Assembly (NCBI GenBank): GCA_009782475.1
Contig: WRIZ01000010.1
Span: forward strand, 1 to 51,607
DNA: 51,607 nt
Reading direction: 5' to 3'
DNA from: Oscillospiraceae bacterium
GTDB lineage: Bacteria > Bacillota > Clostridia > Oscillospirales > UBA929
Positions 1 to 7,260 of this stretch are shown here, piece after piece. The position numbers and the translations under genes are program-made. The notes under the pieces are model-generated. The model searched no databases. It saw only the letters and a program-made list of their open reading frames with translations, and was not told the DNA's origin. Each line of letters starts with the position of its first letter. Position 1 is the stretch's first letter.

Positions 1-44
1 TAATCTTACCATAGTTTGTACGCTTTTGTCAATAGTGGCAGGAC

Positions 45-91
45 GCGGAAAACCCGCCTATGGCTCATCCCCGCGAGCGGGCTGTTTCCGC
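45..91. other. Imperfect long inverted repeat
   Basis: The arms GCGGAAA (45-51) and TTTCCGC (85-91) enclose a second pair, CCCGC (53-57) and GCGGG (77-81). The structure lies just downstream of the minus-strand SLH gene. It could help end transcription, but neither strand has a clear T-run, so I do not call it a terminator. The first 116 bases contain no gene that I can recognise. Confidence 0.35.
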
Positions 92-116
92 AAGCTAGTG
101 GTACAATGGTCTATTT

Positions 117-1277
117 TTACCCGAAGTACCATTGGCACAGCTTGTTCAGCGTTGAGATCGTCTCCTGCCGGGAGATATTGTCCAGCGGCCTAAAGGTTCC
201 GCTTGCGTCTCCCGCCATGATGCGCGGGCTGCTGTAACTCATCTTCCGTATCGCCGCCGCCGTGTTTTCGGAGGTGACCAAGTGCATATCGGTAAAGGTC
301 ACGTCGGCTTCAAAAAGCTCTTTGTTCAACGCCTGTTCCCTTCGCGCGATGCGGTCTAAGATCATAGCCGCGTCCTGACGGCTGATCGGGTCGTTGGTGC
401 CGAAGGTGGTTTCGCTGTAGCCGTTAATGATGGTCAGGTGCGCCATCTTGCGGATGTTCAAGTCCCCGCCGTCGTCCGCGAACGTCCTTGTTCCGACTTC
501 CATCGTTTGGCCTGTCAGGGTTTCGATCAATGAAACGGCCAGCGCGCAGAACTCGCCGCGGGTGATGTTGTACTGATACCCGCCTTGCAGCTCGGGGGTG
601 AGGTAGCCGATCTCAATCGCGGTATTGATGACCGGGATCGCCCACGGGGAGGGGTCGTCGATGGGATCGGGGCCGGGAACAAACCCGGCGGGCGGCTGTT
701 TTACGCCGTCCGCGATTTTCTCCGGCGTATTGCAGATCAATCCCCATGTCCACAGGCTGCCGTCTGTTTTCAGCACCGACACGATATGATCTGCCGCCGA
801 GATCGCGGTCACGCCGTCCATCACCTTTTTGGGCTGCCAGCGGCTTGCCGATGATCCCCATGTCCTGTCGCCGAGCTGGCCGACACCGTTGCTGCCCCAT
901 GTCCACACACTGCCGTCTGTTTTGAGGACGGCTGAGAAATACGCGGTGCCGTATTCCCTGCCGCCGCTGATGTAGTGCTGCCCGCCTGTGACCACATCTT
1001 TCACGCCGTCCATGATTTTTTGCGGGTAATAATGCTCGTAGGTAATACTGTCGTTGATACCCAACGTCTGCCCCACGGTAAAATGCCGCCCGCCGGAGGG
1101 GGACGCAAAACCCAACCCCCACAGGCTTCCGTCGTTTTTGATGGCTAAGATAAGGGATGCGCTGCACCCCGGCATATAGTAGATGTTTCCGTCCGACATC
1201 CTCATATAGCCCTCTATATTATACTCGGCTAACTCCTCCCACACGGCTTTCAAGTGTACGCCGTATTGCTCGATCAA
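117..1277 (-). pseudogene. RCC1-repeat and S-layer-homology protein, 3' part of a split chimeric gene
   Basis: The 386 residues begin with about 45 residues typical of the N-lobe of ABC solute-binding lipoproteins (IEQYGVHLKAVWEE, then DGNIYYMPG). They then change to RCC1/BNR-like repeats: AIKNDGSLWGLG, VLKTDGSVWTWGSNG and VLKTDGSLWTWG, each with the KxDGSxWxWG core (about residues 45-190). The C-terminus has two to three SLH domains (about residues 215-386; ITRGEF, ISRQDAAMILDR, GTFRPLDNISRQE), which bind cell-wall polymers and anchor a protein at the surface. It opens with TTG and has no ribosome site. It is in the same frame as the lipoprotein fragment at 1317-1646, and 13 sense codons plus one TAA separate the two. 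The pair is therefore most simply one broken gene. The RCC1/SLH assignment is firm; whether the downstream half is translated is unknown. Confidence 0.75.
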
Positions 1278-1316
1278 ATCATTGAGCGGGATGACCGCTC
1301 CCGAATCCGCGTAGTT

Positions 1317-1646
1317 TTAGAGATTTTGACTGCTGAACAGGCTGTAAGTCCCGAAACCTATATAAGCGTCGGGCAAATCTTTGCCGGTGGTCAGCGCGAT
1401 CATCGCGCTCCGCTCGGCGTCCTCTACAGGAAGCCAAGTCATTTCGATCTTCAGCCCAGTCTGCTCCTCCAGCCACAACTTGTAGAGGTTTGTGTCAAAA
1501 TCTTCGACATAGGCGTTCTGCGGCGCGGCTAGCCGAACCGTGATCCGGTTATCTTCGGGTTCGGCAACTGCACTGTCACAAGCGGCAACCCCCGACAGAA
1601 TGGCTAGGAGGAGAGCCCCCGCCATGATTGATTTCTTCCTGTTCAT
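1317..1646 (-). pseudogene. Solute-binding lipoprotein N-terminus, 5' part of a split chimeric gene
   Basis: The 109 residues start with a lipoprotein signal peptide: a basic n-region (MNRKKS), a hydrophobic core, and the lipobox LSGVAAC. An N-lobe like that of family-1 extracellular solute-binding proteins follows (ITVRLAAPQ; LYKLWLEEQTGLKIE; TTGKDLPDAYIG). The frame stops at TAA (1317-1319) after SSQNL. Translation of the next codons gives NYADSGAVIPLNDL, exactly how such proteins normally continue, so the stop is premature. ATG 1646 is preferred over the upstream ATG at 1658 because a G-rich GGGGGTG precedes it. Its own promoter is at 1676-1704. It is either a pseudogene, a sequencing or assembly error, or a recoded stop. 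Confidence 0.7.
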
Positions 1647-1675
1647 AGGCACCCCCATGACTGTTTGCTTGCTTG

Positions 1676-1704
1676 ATTATACTTCATTTACAGGTTTTAT
1701 TCAA
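1676..1704 (-). promoter_or_regulatory. Sigma-A promoter of the chimeric lipoprotein gene
   Basis: On the minus strand, TTGAAT (1699-1704) and TATAAT (1676-1681) are separated by 17 bases, about 30 bases before the ATG at 1646. The perfect -10 box and spacing make this a strong candidate. Confidence 0.7.
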
Positions 1705-1712
1705 GGGGGAGG

Positions 1713-1737
1713 CAGTACAAGTTTGGAGTTTGTACTG
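1713..1737. promoter_or_regulatory. Dyad between divergent promoters, possible operator
   Basis: CAGTACAA (1713-1720) and TTGTACTG (1730-1737) form a perfect 8-base inverted repeat around a 9-base centre. The right arm overlaps the -35 box of the rightward promoter (1735-1740), and the dyad lies just upstream of the leftward -35 box. This is the position expected of a repressor site for the divergent pair. No regulator is visible nearby, so the role is an inference. Confidence 0.4.
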
Positions 1738-1763
1738 ACAACATCCTAGACAGGACATACTAT
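1735..1763 (+). promoter_or_regulatory. Promoter of the recombinase gene pair
   Basis: CTGACA (1735-1740) and TACTAT (1758-1763) are spaced by 17 bases and followed by GGAG and the ATG at 1782. The octamer CATACTAT (1756-1763) also resembles a sigma-E -10 element (CATACAnT), although no good sigma-E -35 box is visible. Housekeeping use is the default reading. Confidence 0.55.
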
Positions 1764-1781
1764 CATTATAGGAGAAGTAAT

Positions 1782-2111
1782 ATGATCAATATTTGCCAAC
1801 TGACCGCTCTGTCAACAATCCCATTGTCCGCCATAGACAAAACCAAGATACCCACTTTGCCGCCCGTTGATGTTAGCCTGCCCAAAGAACAGCGTATACT
1901 GCAATTCATTGACGACTGTAAAAACCCATACTGCTTACGAATCGGGAACAACTTGGTGAGAATGCAATATTCCATGAATGGGTGCGGTATTCAAGACTGT
2001 TTGGTAAAATCAACCATTGGAAAAACGCGCGGGATGGTGTATAATCAAAAGACAGACATCGCATCCCTCAAAAAACGGTGCTTTCCTGACTCGATCAGAC
2101 AGGAGAGTTAA
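1782..2111 (+). CDS. Small accessory protein upstream of the serine recombinase
   Basis: This 109-residue protein has a clear ribosome site (AGGAG, 7 bases before ATG) and ends 3 bases before the recombinase gene, so the two are co-transcribed. Its middle (about residues 33-75: LPKEQRILQFIDDCKNPYC, then GNNLVRMQYS) resembles short proteins of unknown function that commonly sit beside recombinase genes in clostridial integrative elements. I do not recognise a catalytic motif, signal peptide or membrane segment. The C-terminal 35 residues (from VKSTIGK) look less conserved and may come from a rearranged or frame-altered tail. It could assist excision, as small directionality factors do for serine integrases, but nothing in the sequence proves this. 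Confidence 0.55.
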   Translation: MINICQLTALSTIPLSAIDKTKIPTLPPVDVSLPKEQRILQFIDDCKNPYCLRIGNNLVRMQYSMNGCGIQDCLVKSTIGKTRGMVYNQKTDIASLKKRCFPDSIRQES

Positions 2112-2114
2112 ATT

Positions 2115-3797
2115 ATGGCGCGTAAAAGCAAATATGAAGAGCAATGTAAAGGTAAATCATTGACATGGAACACCGCTTTGTATATCCGCCTTTCCCGCGA
2201 GGACGGCGATAAGGACGAGAGCGACAGTATTGTCAGCCAGCGCGACCTTTTGAACGATTATGTACTAAGGATGCCGGACTTGCAGGTGGTTGACACCTTC
2301 ATCGACGATGGGTATACAGGCACAAATTTCGAGCGTCCCGGCTTTAAGAGGTTGATGGACGGCATCAGGAATAAAGAAGTCAACTGCGTCATTGTGAAAG
2401 ATCTGTCCCGGCTGGGCAGGAATTATATCGAGGTCGGCAACTATATTGAGCAGATTTTCCCCTTTCTCAATGTCCGTTTCATCTCGGTCGGCGATATGCT
2501 GGATAGCGTTCAAAACCCGGCGCAGATGAATACCGTGATGATCCCTTTCAAAAACCTGATGAATGACGAATATTGCCGGGATATTTCAAACAAAGTCCGC
2601 GCTTCTCTAGACATACGGCGCAAACAAGGCCGATTTATCGGCTCGTTCGCGTCATACGGTTACCAAAAGGATCAGGAGCAAAAAGGCCGTTTGCTTATCG
2701 ACGAAAAGGCCGCAGAAACTGTACGCGATATTTTTCGGTGGTTTATGGAAGGCAGCAGTATCATCGGTATTGCCAAACGCCTGAACGGGCTGGGGATTCC
2801 CAATCCTTCGGCGTATAAGCGGCAGCAAGGGTTAAATTATCGGCATCCGCAATTTGAAACAAACGACAACCTATGGCCGGACAGTTCAGTCCGCCGTATC
2901 CTCACCAACCGTCTCTACACAGGCGATATGGTGCAGGGAAGGAATAAGGTCAAAAGCTATAAAGTCAAGCAATCGGTAAGCGTCCCTGCCGAACATTGGA
3001 TCATCGTAGAAAACACCCACCAAGCGATTATTGACCGGGATACATTCGCAACGGTGCAGGATCTTCTAAACAGGGACACACGCGCCCCGGCGGCGCAAAA
3101 AGAGGTTTATCTGTTCAGCGGGTTTGTCCGCTGCGCCGACTGCGGCAAAGCCATGAACAGGAAGCATATTTCGCAGCCGTACGCGGAGTACAGTTATTTC
3201 CTATGCAGCACATTCAAAAAAATGTCCAAAGGGGCTTGCACCAAGCATACCATCCGCTGCGACCGTCTTGAGGAGATGGTTTTAGCGGCGGTGAAAAAGC
3301 AGATCGAGCTGGCCGTCTCGATGGACGAAGTCATCGAAGCGATTGAGGCGGCCGGACGATCCGACCGCTCTTCCCTGCTGCTTGAAACGGCACTGGCAGG
3401 ACACATGAAGGAGAAGGAGAATCTGGAGAGTTGTAAACTGTCGCTGTATACCGACTGGAAAAACGGCGACATCACCCGTGAGGAGTACCATACAATGAAA
3501 CGGCAATACGATGAACGGGTCGAATATCTGACTAAGACAATCAGCCATTTAAGTACAGAACAGCGGGAACTGCTGACACAGGGCATGGCCGGAAACCCGT
3601 ATACCGTGATTTTCCGAAAACATTGTAACATCGTATGCCTCACACGGGAGCTGGTCGCCGAGCTGATCGACATGATTTATGTCCACGAGGGCGGGGACAT
3701 CACCATTCGGTTTAAGTTTGAAGACGAATATAAAAAAGCGGTTGAGTTTATCAACAACAACCGTGATCAAGCGAAAAAGCAGAGATTGCCGGCTTAG
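2115..3797 (+). CDS. Large serine recombinase, TnpX/TndX-like
   Basis: This 560-residue site-specific recombinase cuts and rejoins DNA through a 5'-phosphoserine intermediate and would integrate or excise the element carrying it. The resolvase domain (about residues 18-165) has the catalytic motif YIRLSRED with Ser27 and Arg25, SQR at 38-40, and DLSRLGRN further on. A recombinase domain follows (about 190-310). The zinc ribbon has Cys340 and Cys343 (CADCGKAMNRKH) and Cys364 and Cys375. Next come a charged, probably coiled-coil stretch (about 380-480) and a DUF4368-like C-terminus. The size and domain order match the TnpX/TndX group of clostridial transposons. The start is ATG after AGGAG. It reads toward the spoVAD junction about 830 bases downstream. 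No residue expected for activity is visibly missing. Confidence 0.93.
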   Translation: MARKSKYEEQCKGKSLTWNTALYIRLSREDGDKDESDSIVSQRDLLNDYVLRMPDLQVVDTFIDDGYTGTNFERPGFKRLMDGIRNKEVNCVIVKDLSRLGRNYIEVGNYIEQIFPFLNVRFISVGDMLDSVQNPAQMNTVMIPFKNLMNDEYCRDISNKVRASLDIRRKQGRFIGSFASYGYQKDQEQKGRLLIDEKAAETVRDIFRWFMEGSSIIGIAKRLNGLGIPNPSAYKRQQGLNYRHPQFETNDNLWPDSSVRRILTNRLYTGDMVQGRNKVKSYKVKQSVSVPAEHWIIVENTHQAIIDRDTFATVQDLLNRDTRAPAAQKEVYLFSGFVRCADCGKAMNRKHISQPYAEYSYFLCSTFKKMSKGACTKHTIRCDRLEEMVLAAVKKQIELAVSMDEVIEAIEAAGRSDRSSLLLETALAGHMKEKENLESCKLSLYTDWKNGDITREEYHTMKRQYDERVEYLTKTISHLSTEQRELLTQGMAGNPYTVIFRKHCNIVCLTRELVAELIDMIYVHEGGDITIRFKFEDEYKKAVEFINNNRDQAKKQRLPA

Positions 3798-3817
3798 GGC
3801 GGAAGCCCGATCTTCAC

Positions 3818-3846
3818 TTGCGAAACCCCGGAACATATGGTATAAT
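3818..3846 (+). promoter_or_regulatory. Promoter of the VapBC-like operon
   Basis: TTGCGA (3818-3823), a 17-base spacer and a perfect TATAAT (3841-3846) precede the antitoxin gene by about 30 bases. The toxin-antitoxin pair therefore has its own transcription start, independent of the recombinase gene. Confidence 0.65.
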
Positions 3847-3877
3847 AACTTTATAAATTTATGGAAGAGTGATGAAT

Positions 3878-4090
3878 ATGAGCGCGATCGTTTTGAATAC
3901 AGATACATTACCGCTTCCCATCCGGGAGAGGCTGCAATCCCACAAGGTGTCGATGCAGGAACGCGACGGCGGGATCATCCTTTTACCATTGCGGGAAGGC
4001 AGCGGCCTCCGTGGGATCGCTTCACAAAGTAACCTCACAACAGATAAGTTCCGAGCGTATAAGCGTGAGGACAAGGAGTTGGATAAATGA
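3878..4090 (+). CDS. AbrB-like antitoxin of a VapBC pair
   Basis: This 70-residue protein has an N-terminal half that reads like a swapped-hairpin AbrB/MazE fold (LPIRERLQSHKVSMQERDG, then IILLPL), followed by an unstructured polar tail. Such proteins bind the operon promoter and neutralise the partner toxin. I chose ATG 3878 because GGAAGAG lies 8 bases upstream; the ATG at 3872 and GTG at 3869 are too close to that site. It overlaps the toxin gene by 4 bases, which suggests translational coupling. AbrB-family membership is inferred from pattern and context; pairing with a PIN toxin is well known for this family. Confidence 0.65.
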   Translation: MSAIVLNTDTLPLPIRERLQSHKVSMQERDGGIILLPLREGSGLRGIASQSNLTTDKFRAYKREDKELDK

Positions 4091-4497
4091 CATATGTACT
4101 GGATGCCAACGCTATTATTGCCCTGCTGAAAAATGAAGATGGTGCCGATGTCGTTGAAAATCTATTTTCTCAAGCGGCGGCTGGTAATTGCTCTGTTTGC
4201 ATGAACAAATACAACCTCTTGGAAGTCTATTATGGGTTTTTCCGAGAGGATGGAGAAGCGTTTGCGGAGGAGAAGATAAGAGCTATACGAGAAAGCCCTA
4301 TTACGATTATTGAAACGCTCTCTGATGAGGTATTCCGGCAAGCAGGAAGGTTCAAAGCAACATACAATATTTCCCTTGCGGATGCCGTCGTTCTTGGTCA
4401 AGGCGCAGCCGACGGCTTCGTTGTCGTTTCATCAGACCATCACGAGTTCAACATGGTTGAGGAAAATGAGGAGCTCACGTTTTTATGGTTTCGTTGA
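4087..4497 (+). CDS. PIN-domain toxin, VapC-like
   Basis: This 136-residue PIN-fold ribonuclease is the expected toxin of the pair. It has the acidic residues of the family: Asp6 in YVLDANAIIALL, the Glu in NLLEVYYG (about residue 44), the Asp in SLADAVVLG (about 99), and Asp in VSSDHHEF near the end. VapC enzymes use such a cluster to hold Mg2+ and cut tRNA or rRNA. The 4-base overlap with the antitoxin gene is typical. The pair lies between the recombinase gene and the spoVAD junction, so it is cargo of the element and could stabilise it. The target RNA cannot be inferred. Confidence 0.85.
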   Translation: MTYVLDANAIIALLKNEDGADVVENLFSQAAAGNCSVCMNKYNLLEVYYGFFREDGEAFAEEKIRAIRESPITIIETLSDEVFRQAGRFKATYNISLADAVVLGQGAADGFVVVSSDHHEFNMVEENEELTFLWFR

Positions 4498-4548
4498 ATT
4501 AAAAATACAGAAGATAAAGACGGAGTATAGAACACGGATTTATTTGAA

Positions 4549-4628
4549 TAACCCCATATATACGAAGCTCTGTACCCATTGACTATCAAAGGGTATGGGG
4601 CTTTCAAAAACTTTATGGGTTTATATTG
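4549..4628. repeat. Inverted-repeat-rich segment at the element/spoVAD junction (candidate attachment site)
   Basis: CCCCATA (4552-4558) pairs with TATGGGG (4594-4600), and TACCC (4573-4577) pairs with GGGTA (4591-4595). A further TATGGG (4614-4619) is complementary to CCCATA. The segment ends where homology to SpoVAD begins. Large serine recombinases act on sites of about 40-60 bases with imperfect inverted arms, so this could be one arm of the attachment site. The matching end lies outside the window. The segment is otherwise non-coding. Confidence 0.4.
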
Positions 4629-5024
4629 ACATCCACCCCGGCGGCATATGACACCATCTCGCAGCATTTCACCGACTGCGGCACAAAGCCGGAGGATTAC
4701 GACCTGATTGTCACCGGCGACCTCGGCTGCACCGGTTCGGGCATATTGCGCGATCTGTTTCAAAAAAACGGTGTGGTATTGGGAGAAAACTATAACGATT
4801 GCGGCGTGATGATCTTTGACACAACCAACGGCGACGCCGGAGACGGCGGTTCGGGGTGCGGATGCAGCGCGGTTGTGCTGTGCGGGCATATCCTCCATAT
4901 GATGAGGCAGAGAAACCTCCGCAATATCCTTTTCTGCGGAACAGGCGCGCTTTTCTCCACCATGTCGGCGCAGCAGGGCGAATCCATCCCGGGTATCTGC
5001 CACGCCGTCAGGATCGTAGTATAG
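4629..5024 (+). pseudogene. spoVAD: spoVAD 3' fragment, cut at its 5' end
   Basis: About 131 codons match the C-terminal part of SpoVAD, the thiolase-like protein that binds dipicolinic acid for uptake into the forespore. Landmarks: PAAYDTISQHF, then DYDLIVTGDLGCTGSGILRD, NDCGVMIFD, GGSGCGCSAVVLCGHI and the final GICHAVR. Intact SpoVAD has about 335-340 residues, so some 200 N-terminal residues are missing. Homology starts abruptly near 4629-4640. Upstream the frame stays open to 4548 but offers only TTG 4626 without a ribosome site. The fragment is followed 13 bases later by spoVAE in the normal order. The simplest reading is insertion of the recombinase element into spoVAD. The 5' half is not in the window, so reversible interruption and permanent loss cannot be told apart. 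Confidence 0.85.
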
Positions 5025-5037
5025 GAGGGTTATCCTT

Positions 5038-5394
5038 ATGCAATATCTCAACGCGTTTATTCTCGGCGGGTTCCTCTGCGCCGTCGGACAGGTTTTGATC
5101 GACAGAACCAAGCTCACCCCGGCGCGGATTCTTGTATGCTATGTCGTGGCGGGCGTCCTGCTGACGGCTTTGGGAGTATATCAGCCGCTGGTGGAGTGGG
5201 GCGGCGCAGGCGCGACGGTGCCATTGACCGGTTTCGGTTACGCGTTGGCCAAAGGCGTGGAAAAAGCCGTCAAAGCAGACGGCTGGATGGGGTTGTTTAC
5301 AGGCGGCATAACCGCCACGGCCGGAGGCGTCACGGCCGCTGTTGTTTTAGCCTATTTAGCGGCTCTGCTTTCAAGACCGGGCGAAAAAGCTTAA
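5038..5394 (+). CDS. spoVAE: Stage V sporulation protein AE
   Basis: This 118-residue integral membrane protein of the SpoVA channel moves dipicolinic acid into the forespore and releases it during germination. It has three or four hydrophobic segments (about residues 5-22, 30-50, 60-75 and 88-110) and the family motif PLTGFGYALAKGVEKAV. AGGAGGG precedes the ATG by 9 bases. It sits directly behind the spoVAD remnant, so its normal sigma-G-driven transcription from the head of the operon is interrupted while the element is present. Its end overlaps the convergent glycosyltransferase gene by 4 bases (shared TTAA). No spoVAF follows. Confidence 0.9.
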   Translation: MQYLNAFILGGFLCAVGQVLIDRTKLTPARILVCYVVAGVLLTALGVYQPLVEWGGAGATVPLTGFGYALAKGVEKAVKADGWMGLFTGGITATAGGVTAAVVLAYLAALLSRPGEKA

Positions 5395-6572
5395 GCCTTG
5401 CTCTTCTCCCTCTTCGCTTTGATCGCCTTGATATACGCGTTTGTTGCTTTTTGGGCGACCGCTTCGGTGGAATATAACTCGGCGTGGTGGTAGGCGTTAT
5501 CGGCCAGCCGCCGCCGCTCGTCCGGGTTGTCAAGCAACAGGGTCACCCGGCTGACCCAAGCGTCCAAATCCTCTTCAACCAAAAAACCGTTGTAGTCTTC
5601 AACGATCACTTCATCCGCGCCGCTGCAATTCACCGCCACGACCGGGCAATGCCCCGCCATCGCTTCAAACAGTGCCACACCTTGCGTTTCGGAGGTTGAG
5701 GCGAAGATAAATATATCGCTTGCCTGAACATAACTGCCGACTTCGGACGGAAGGACGCTCCCCACCAAAATGACGGTGCCGGCCAGCCCCAAGTCGCGGA
5801 TCATTCTTTGCAGATTGTCCATTTCAGGGCCGCCCCCAACGATGATGCACTTAAACGGGGTGGATGACCGTTCCTTTACCTGTTTCAATCCCTTCAGCAT
5901 AAAGGGGATGTTTTTTTCCGGCGATAAGCGCAAAACACTGCACAGCAGCACTTCGCTGCCCGATACATATTGGCTGCGAACAGCGTCCCCCGCCCCGTCG
6001 GGAATGATCTGCACCCCGGTGGGGAGGATAATCTTGGGGGTTTTGACGCCCAGTTCGTCGAGATAATTTTTCGACGTCCTGGCGGTGGAAAAAACAACGT
6101 CGCATTTCTGCGAGAACCGTTTGATGATGCTGTGGGATATGTATGATTTGAAAAAACTCTTAAAAAGAGGCACGTTTTGAGAGTATTGGCTATACATGGT
6201 ATGATGGGTATACAGCACCGGAAGACCGTGCTTTTTGCCCAGGTTCAGCCCCTTTACACCCATCCAGAAGGGGTGGTGGACATGGACGACATTGCATCTG
6301 CGCCGGAGCAGCTCGTCTTCGATCTCTTTGGCGAAAATATTGCTCACGGCGAAATCAAACATTTTGGTTTTATGGTAACGGATGAGTTTGCAGCGTATGA
6401 TGTCCGGGTCGTCGTCCGGCGTTGCGCCGGGATACCGGGGCGCGAAAATGGTGACATGATGCCCCAGCTTCCGCAGTCCCTGCGTCAAGCGGTCAATGGA
6501 AATCGGCACCCCGCCGATGAACGGATAATAGTTATCGGTAAACATGGCAATGCGCAATTTCGGCTCCGTCAC
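5391..6572 (-). CDS. Glycosyltransferase family 4
   Basis: This 393-residue GT-B fold enzyme transfers a sugar from a nucleotide donor, probably to a membrane lipid or surface polymer. The N-terminal acceptor domain starts IAMFTDNYYPFIGGVPISI, which has the glycine-rich loop of the family, and continues with HVHHPFWMG and YTHHTMYSQY (about residues 90-130). The donor domain has LRLSPEKNIPFMLKG, IIVGGGPE and the EX7E region SETQGVALFEAMAGHCPVVA (about residues 215-315). The combination resembles diacylglycerol glucosyltransferases, but family members vary in substrate. Its start overlaps the RelE-type gene upstream by 4 bases, so it is probably transcribed with the toxin pair. It is cytoplasmic or peripheral to the membrane, with no signal peptide. 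Confidence 0.85.
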   Translation of the reverse strand: MTEPKLRIAMFTDNYYPFIGGVPISIDRLTQGLRKLGHHVTIFAPRYPGATPDDDPDIIRCKLIRYHKTKMFDFAVSNIFAKEIEDELLRRRCNVVHVHHPFWMGVKGLNLGKKHGLPVLYTHHTMYSQYSQNVPLFKSFFKSYISHSIIKRFSQKCDVVFSTARTSKNYLDELGVKTPKIILPTGVQIIPDGAGDAVRSQYVSGSEVLLCSVLRLSPEKNIPFMLKGLKQVKERSSTPFKCIIVGGGPEMDNLQRMIRDLGLAGTVILVGSVLPSEVGSYVQASDIFIFASTSETQGVALFEAMAGHCPVVAVNCSGADEVIVEDYNGFLVEEDLDAWVSRVTLLLDNPDERRRLADNAYHHAELYSTEAVAQKATNAYIKAIKAKREKSKA

Positions 6573-6874
6573 TCCCGTACACCTCCCAGTATGTTTTGGA
6601 TATTTCTTGCCCCATGCAGGATTCTGTGTATTTCAACCTTGTGAGTCTCATCGAACACTTTATAAAACACGAGATAATCATGGACAACCATGCGCCGGTA
6701 TTGCGGATATGGTTCGTATGTTTCAAAAGCGTAGGGTGTGCTTTGCAGTATGGTGGTGTATTTTTCCAGCTCCGTTAAGAACCTGCCAATGGTACCCGGG
6801 TAAAACTGCGCCAGATATTCGGATATTTCATCGTAATCATCATAAGCCAATTCCATAAACACAACATTGAACAT
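6569..6874 (-). CDS. RelE/ParE-family toxin
   Basis: This 101-residue protein has the family's compact pattern: an N-terminal strand (MFNVVFMELAYDDYDEISEYL), two helices, then the strands YRRMVVHDYLVFYKVFD and VEIHRILHGARN. RelE-type toxins cleave mRNA in the ribosome and ParE-type ones poison gyrase; the sequence does not say which applies. Its start overlaps the antitoxin stop (TAATG) and its end overlaps the glycosyltransferase start by 4 bases, giving a three-gene unit. Confidence 0.85.
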   Translation of the reverse strand: MFNVVFMELAYDDYDEISEYLAQFYPGTIGRFLTELEKYTTILQSTPYAFETYEPYPQYRRMVVHDYLVFYKVFDETHKVEIHRILHGARNIQNILGGVRE

Positions 6875-7149
6875 TACAGTTTTTCACGCGCTTTTGCAAA
6901 AAACTCATCATGGGTCAGCCAGTTTACAGTCGGGTCAGCCGCCCGGGTTTCGGCCTCTTCCAGTTTTTCCTTTACATAGCGGATATGAAGGTATTCTTCA
7001 TAAGCGGCATAATCCTCCGCGTTGATTAAGACAGCTTCCCCCTTGCCGTTATTCGTTATCAAAACCTGATCATGCTCTTTCAGGGAACGGATGACGTCGG
7101 CATAGTTGTTCCGCAAATCGCGCGACGGGCGGGCTAATGTTCTATACAT
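6874..7149 (-). CDS. Phd/YefM-family antitoxin
   Basis: This 91-residue protein has the Phd/YefM DNA-binding N-terminus (SRDLRNNYADVIRSLKEHDQ, VLITNNGKGEAVLINAEDY). An acidic helical C-terminus (about residues 55-91) wraps the toxin. It binds DNA upstream of its own gene and represses it, with the toxin as co-repressor. A strong promoter lies at 7197-7225. Together with the following gene this is a complete chromosomal toxin-antitoxin pair. Confidence 0.88.
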   Translation of the reverse strand: MYRTLARPSRDLRNNYADVIRSLKEHDQVLITNNGKGEAVLINAEDYAAYEEYLHIRYVKEKLEEAETRAADPTVNWLTHDEFFAKAREKL

Positions 7150-7196
7150 AGGCGATAAACCCCTTTTACAAAATATCCGTGGTCATATATGCCTAC

Positions 7197-7225
7197 ATTA
7201 TAGCATGGCAGTATCAATTTTGCAA
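7197..7225 (-). promoter_or_regulatory. Sigma-A promoter of the Phd/RelE operon
   Basis: On the minus strand, TTGCAA (7220-7225) and TATAAT (7197-7202) are 17 bases apart. Transcription would start near 7190, about 40 bases before the antitoxin start. Confidence 0.7.
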
Positions 7226-7260
7226 GAGGATTCTTTATTTGGACACACATCAGCCGAGTA

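Noticed and set aside
585-1167. Long open frames on the opposite strand and in other frames inside the RCC1/SLH gene
   Set aside because: Arg/Pro/Gly-rich translations without a ribosome site; shadows caused by high GC.
4440-5117. 225-codon minus-strand frame opposite the spoVAD remnant
   Set aside because: Its sequence reads as the reverse of the conserved SpoVAD codons; no ribosome site.
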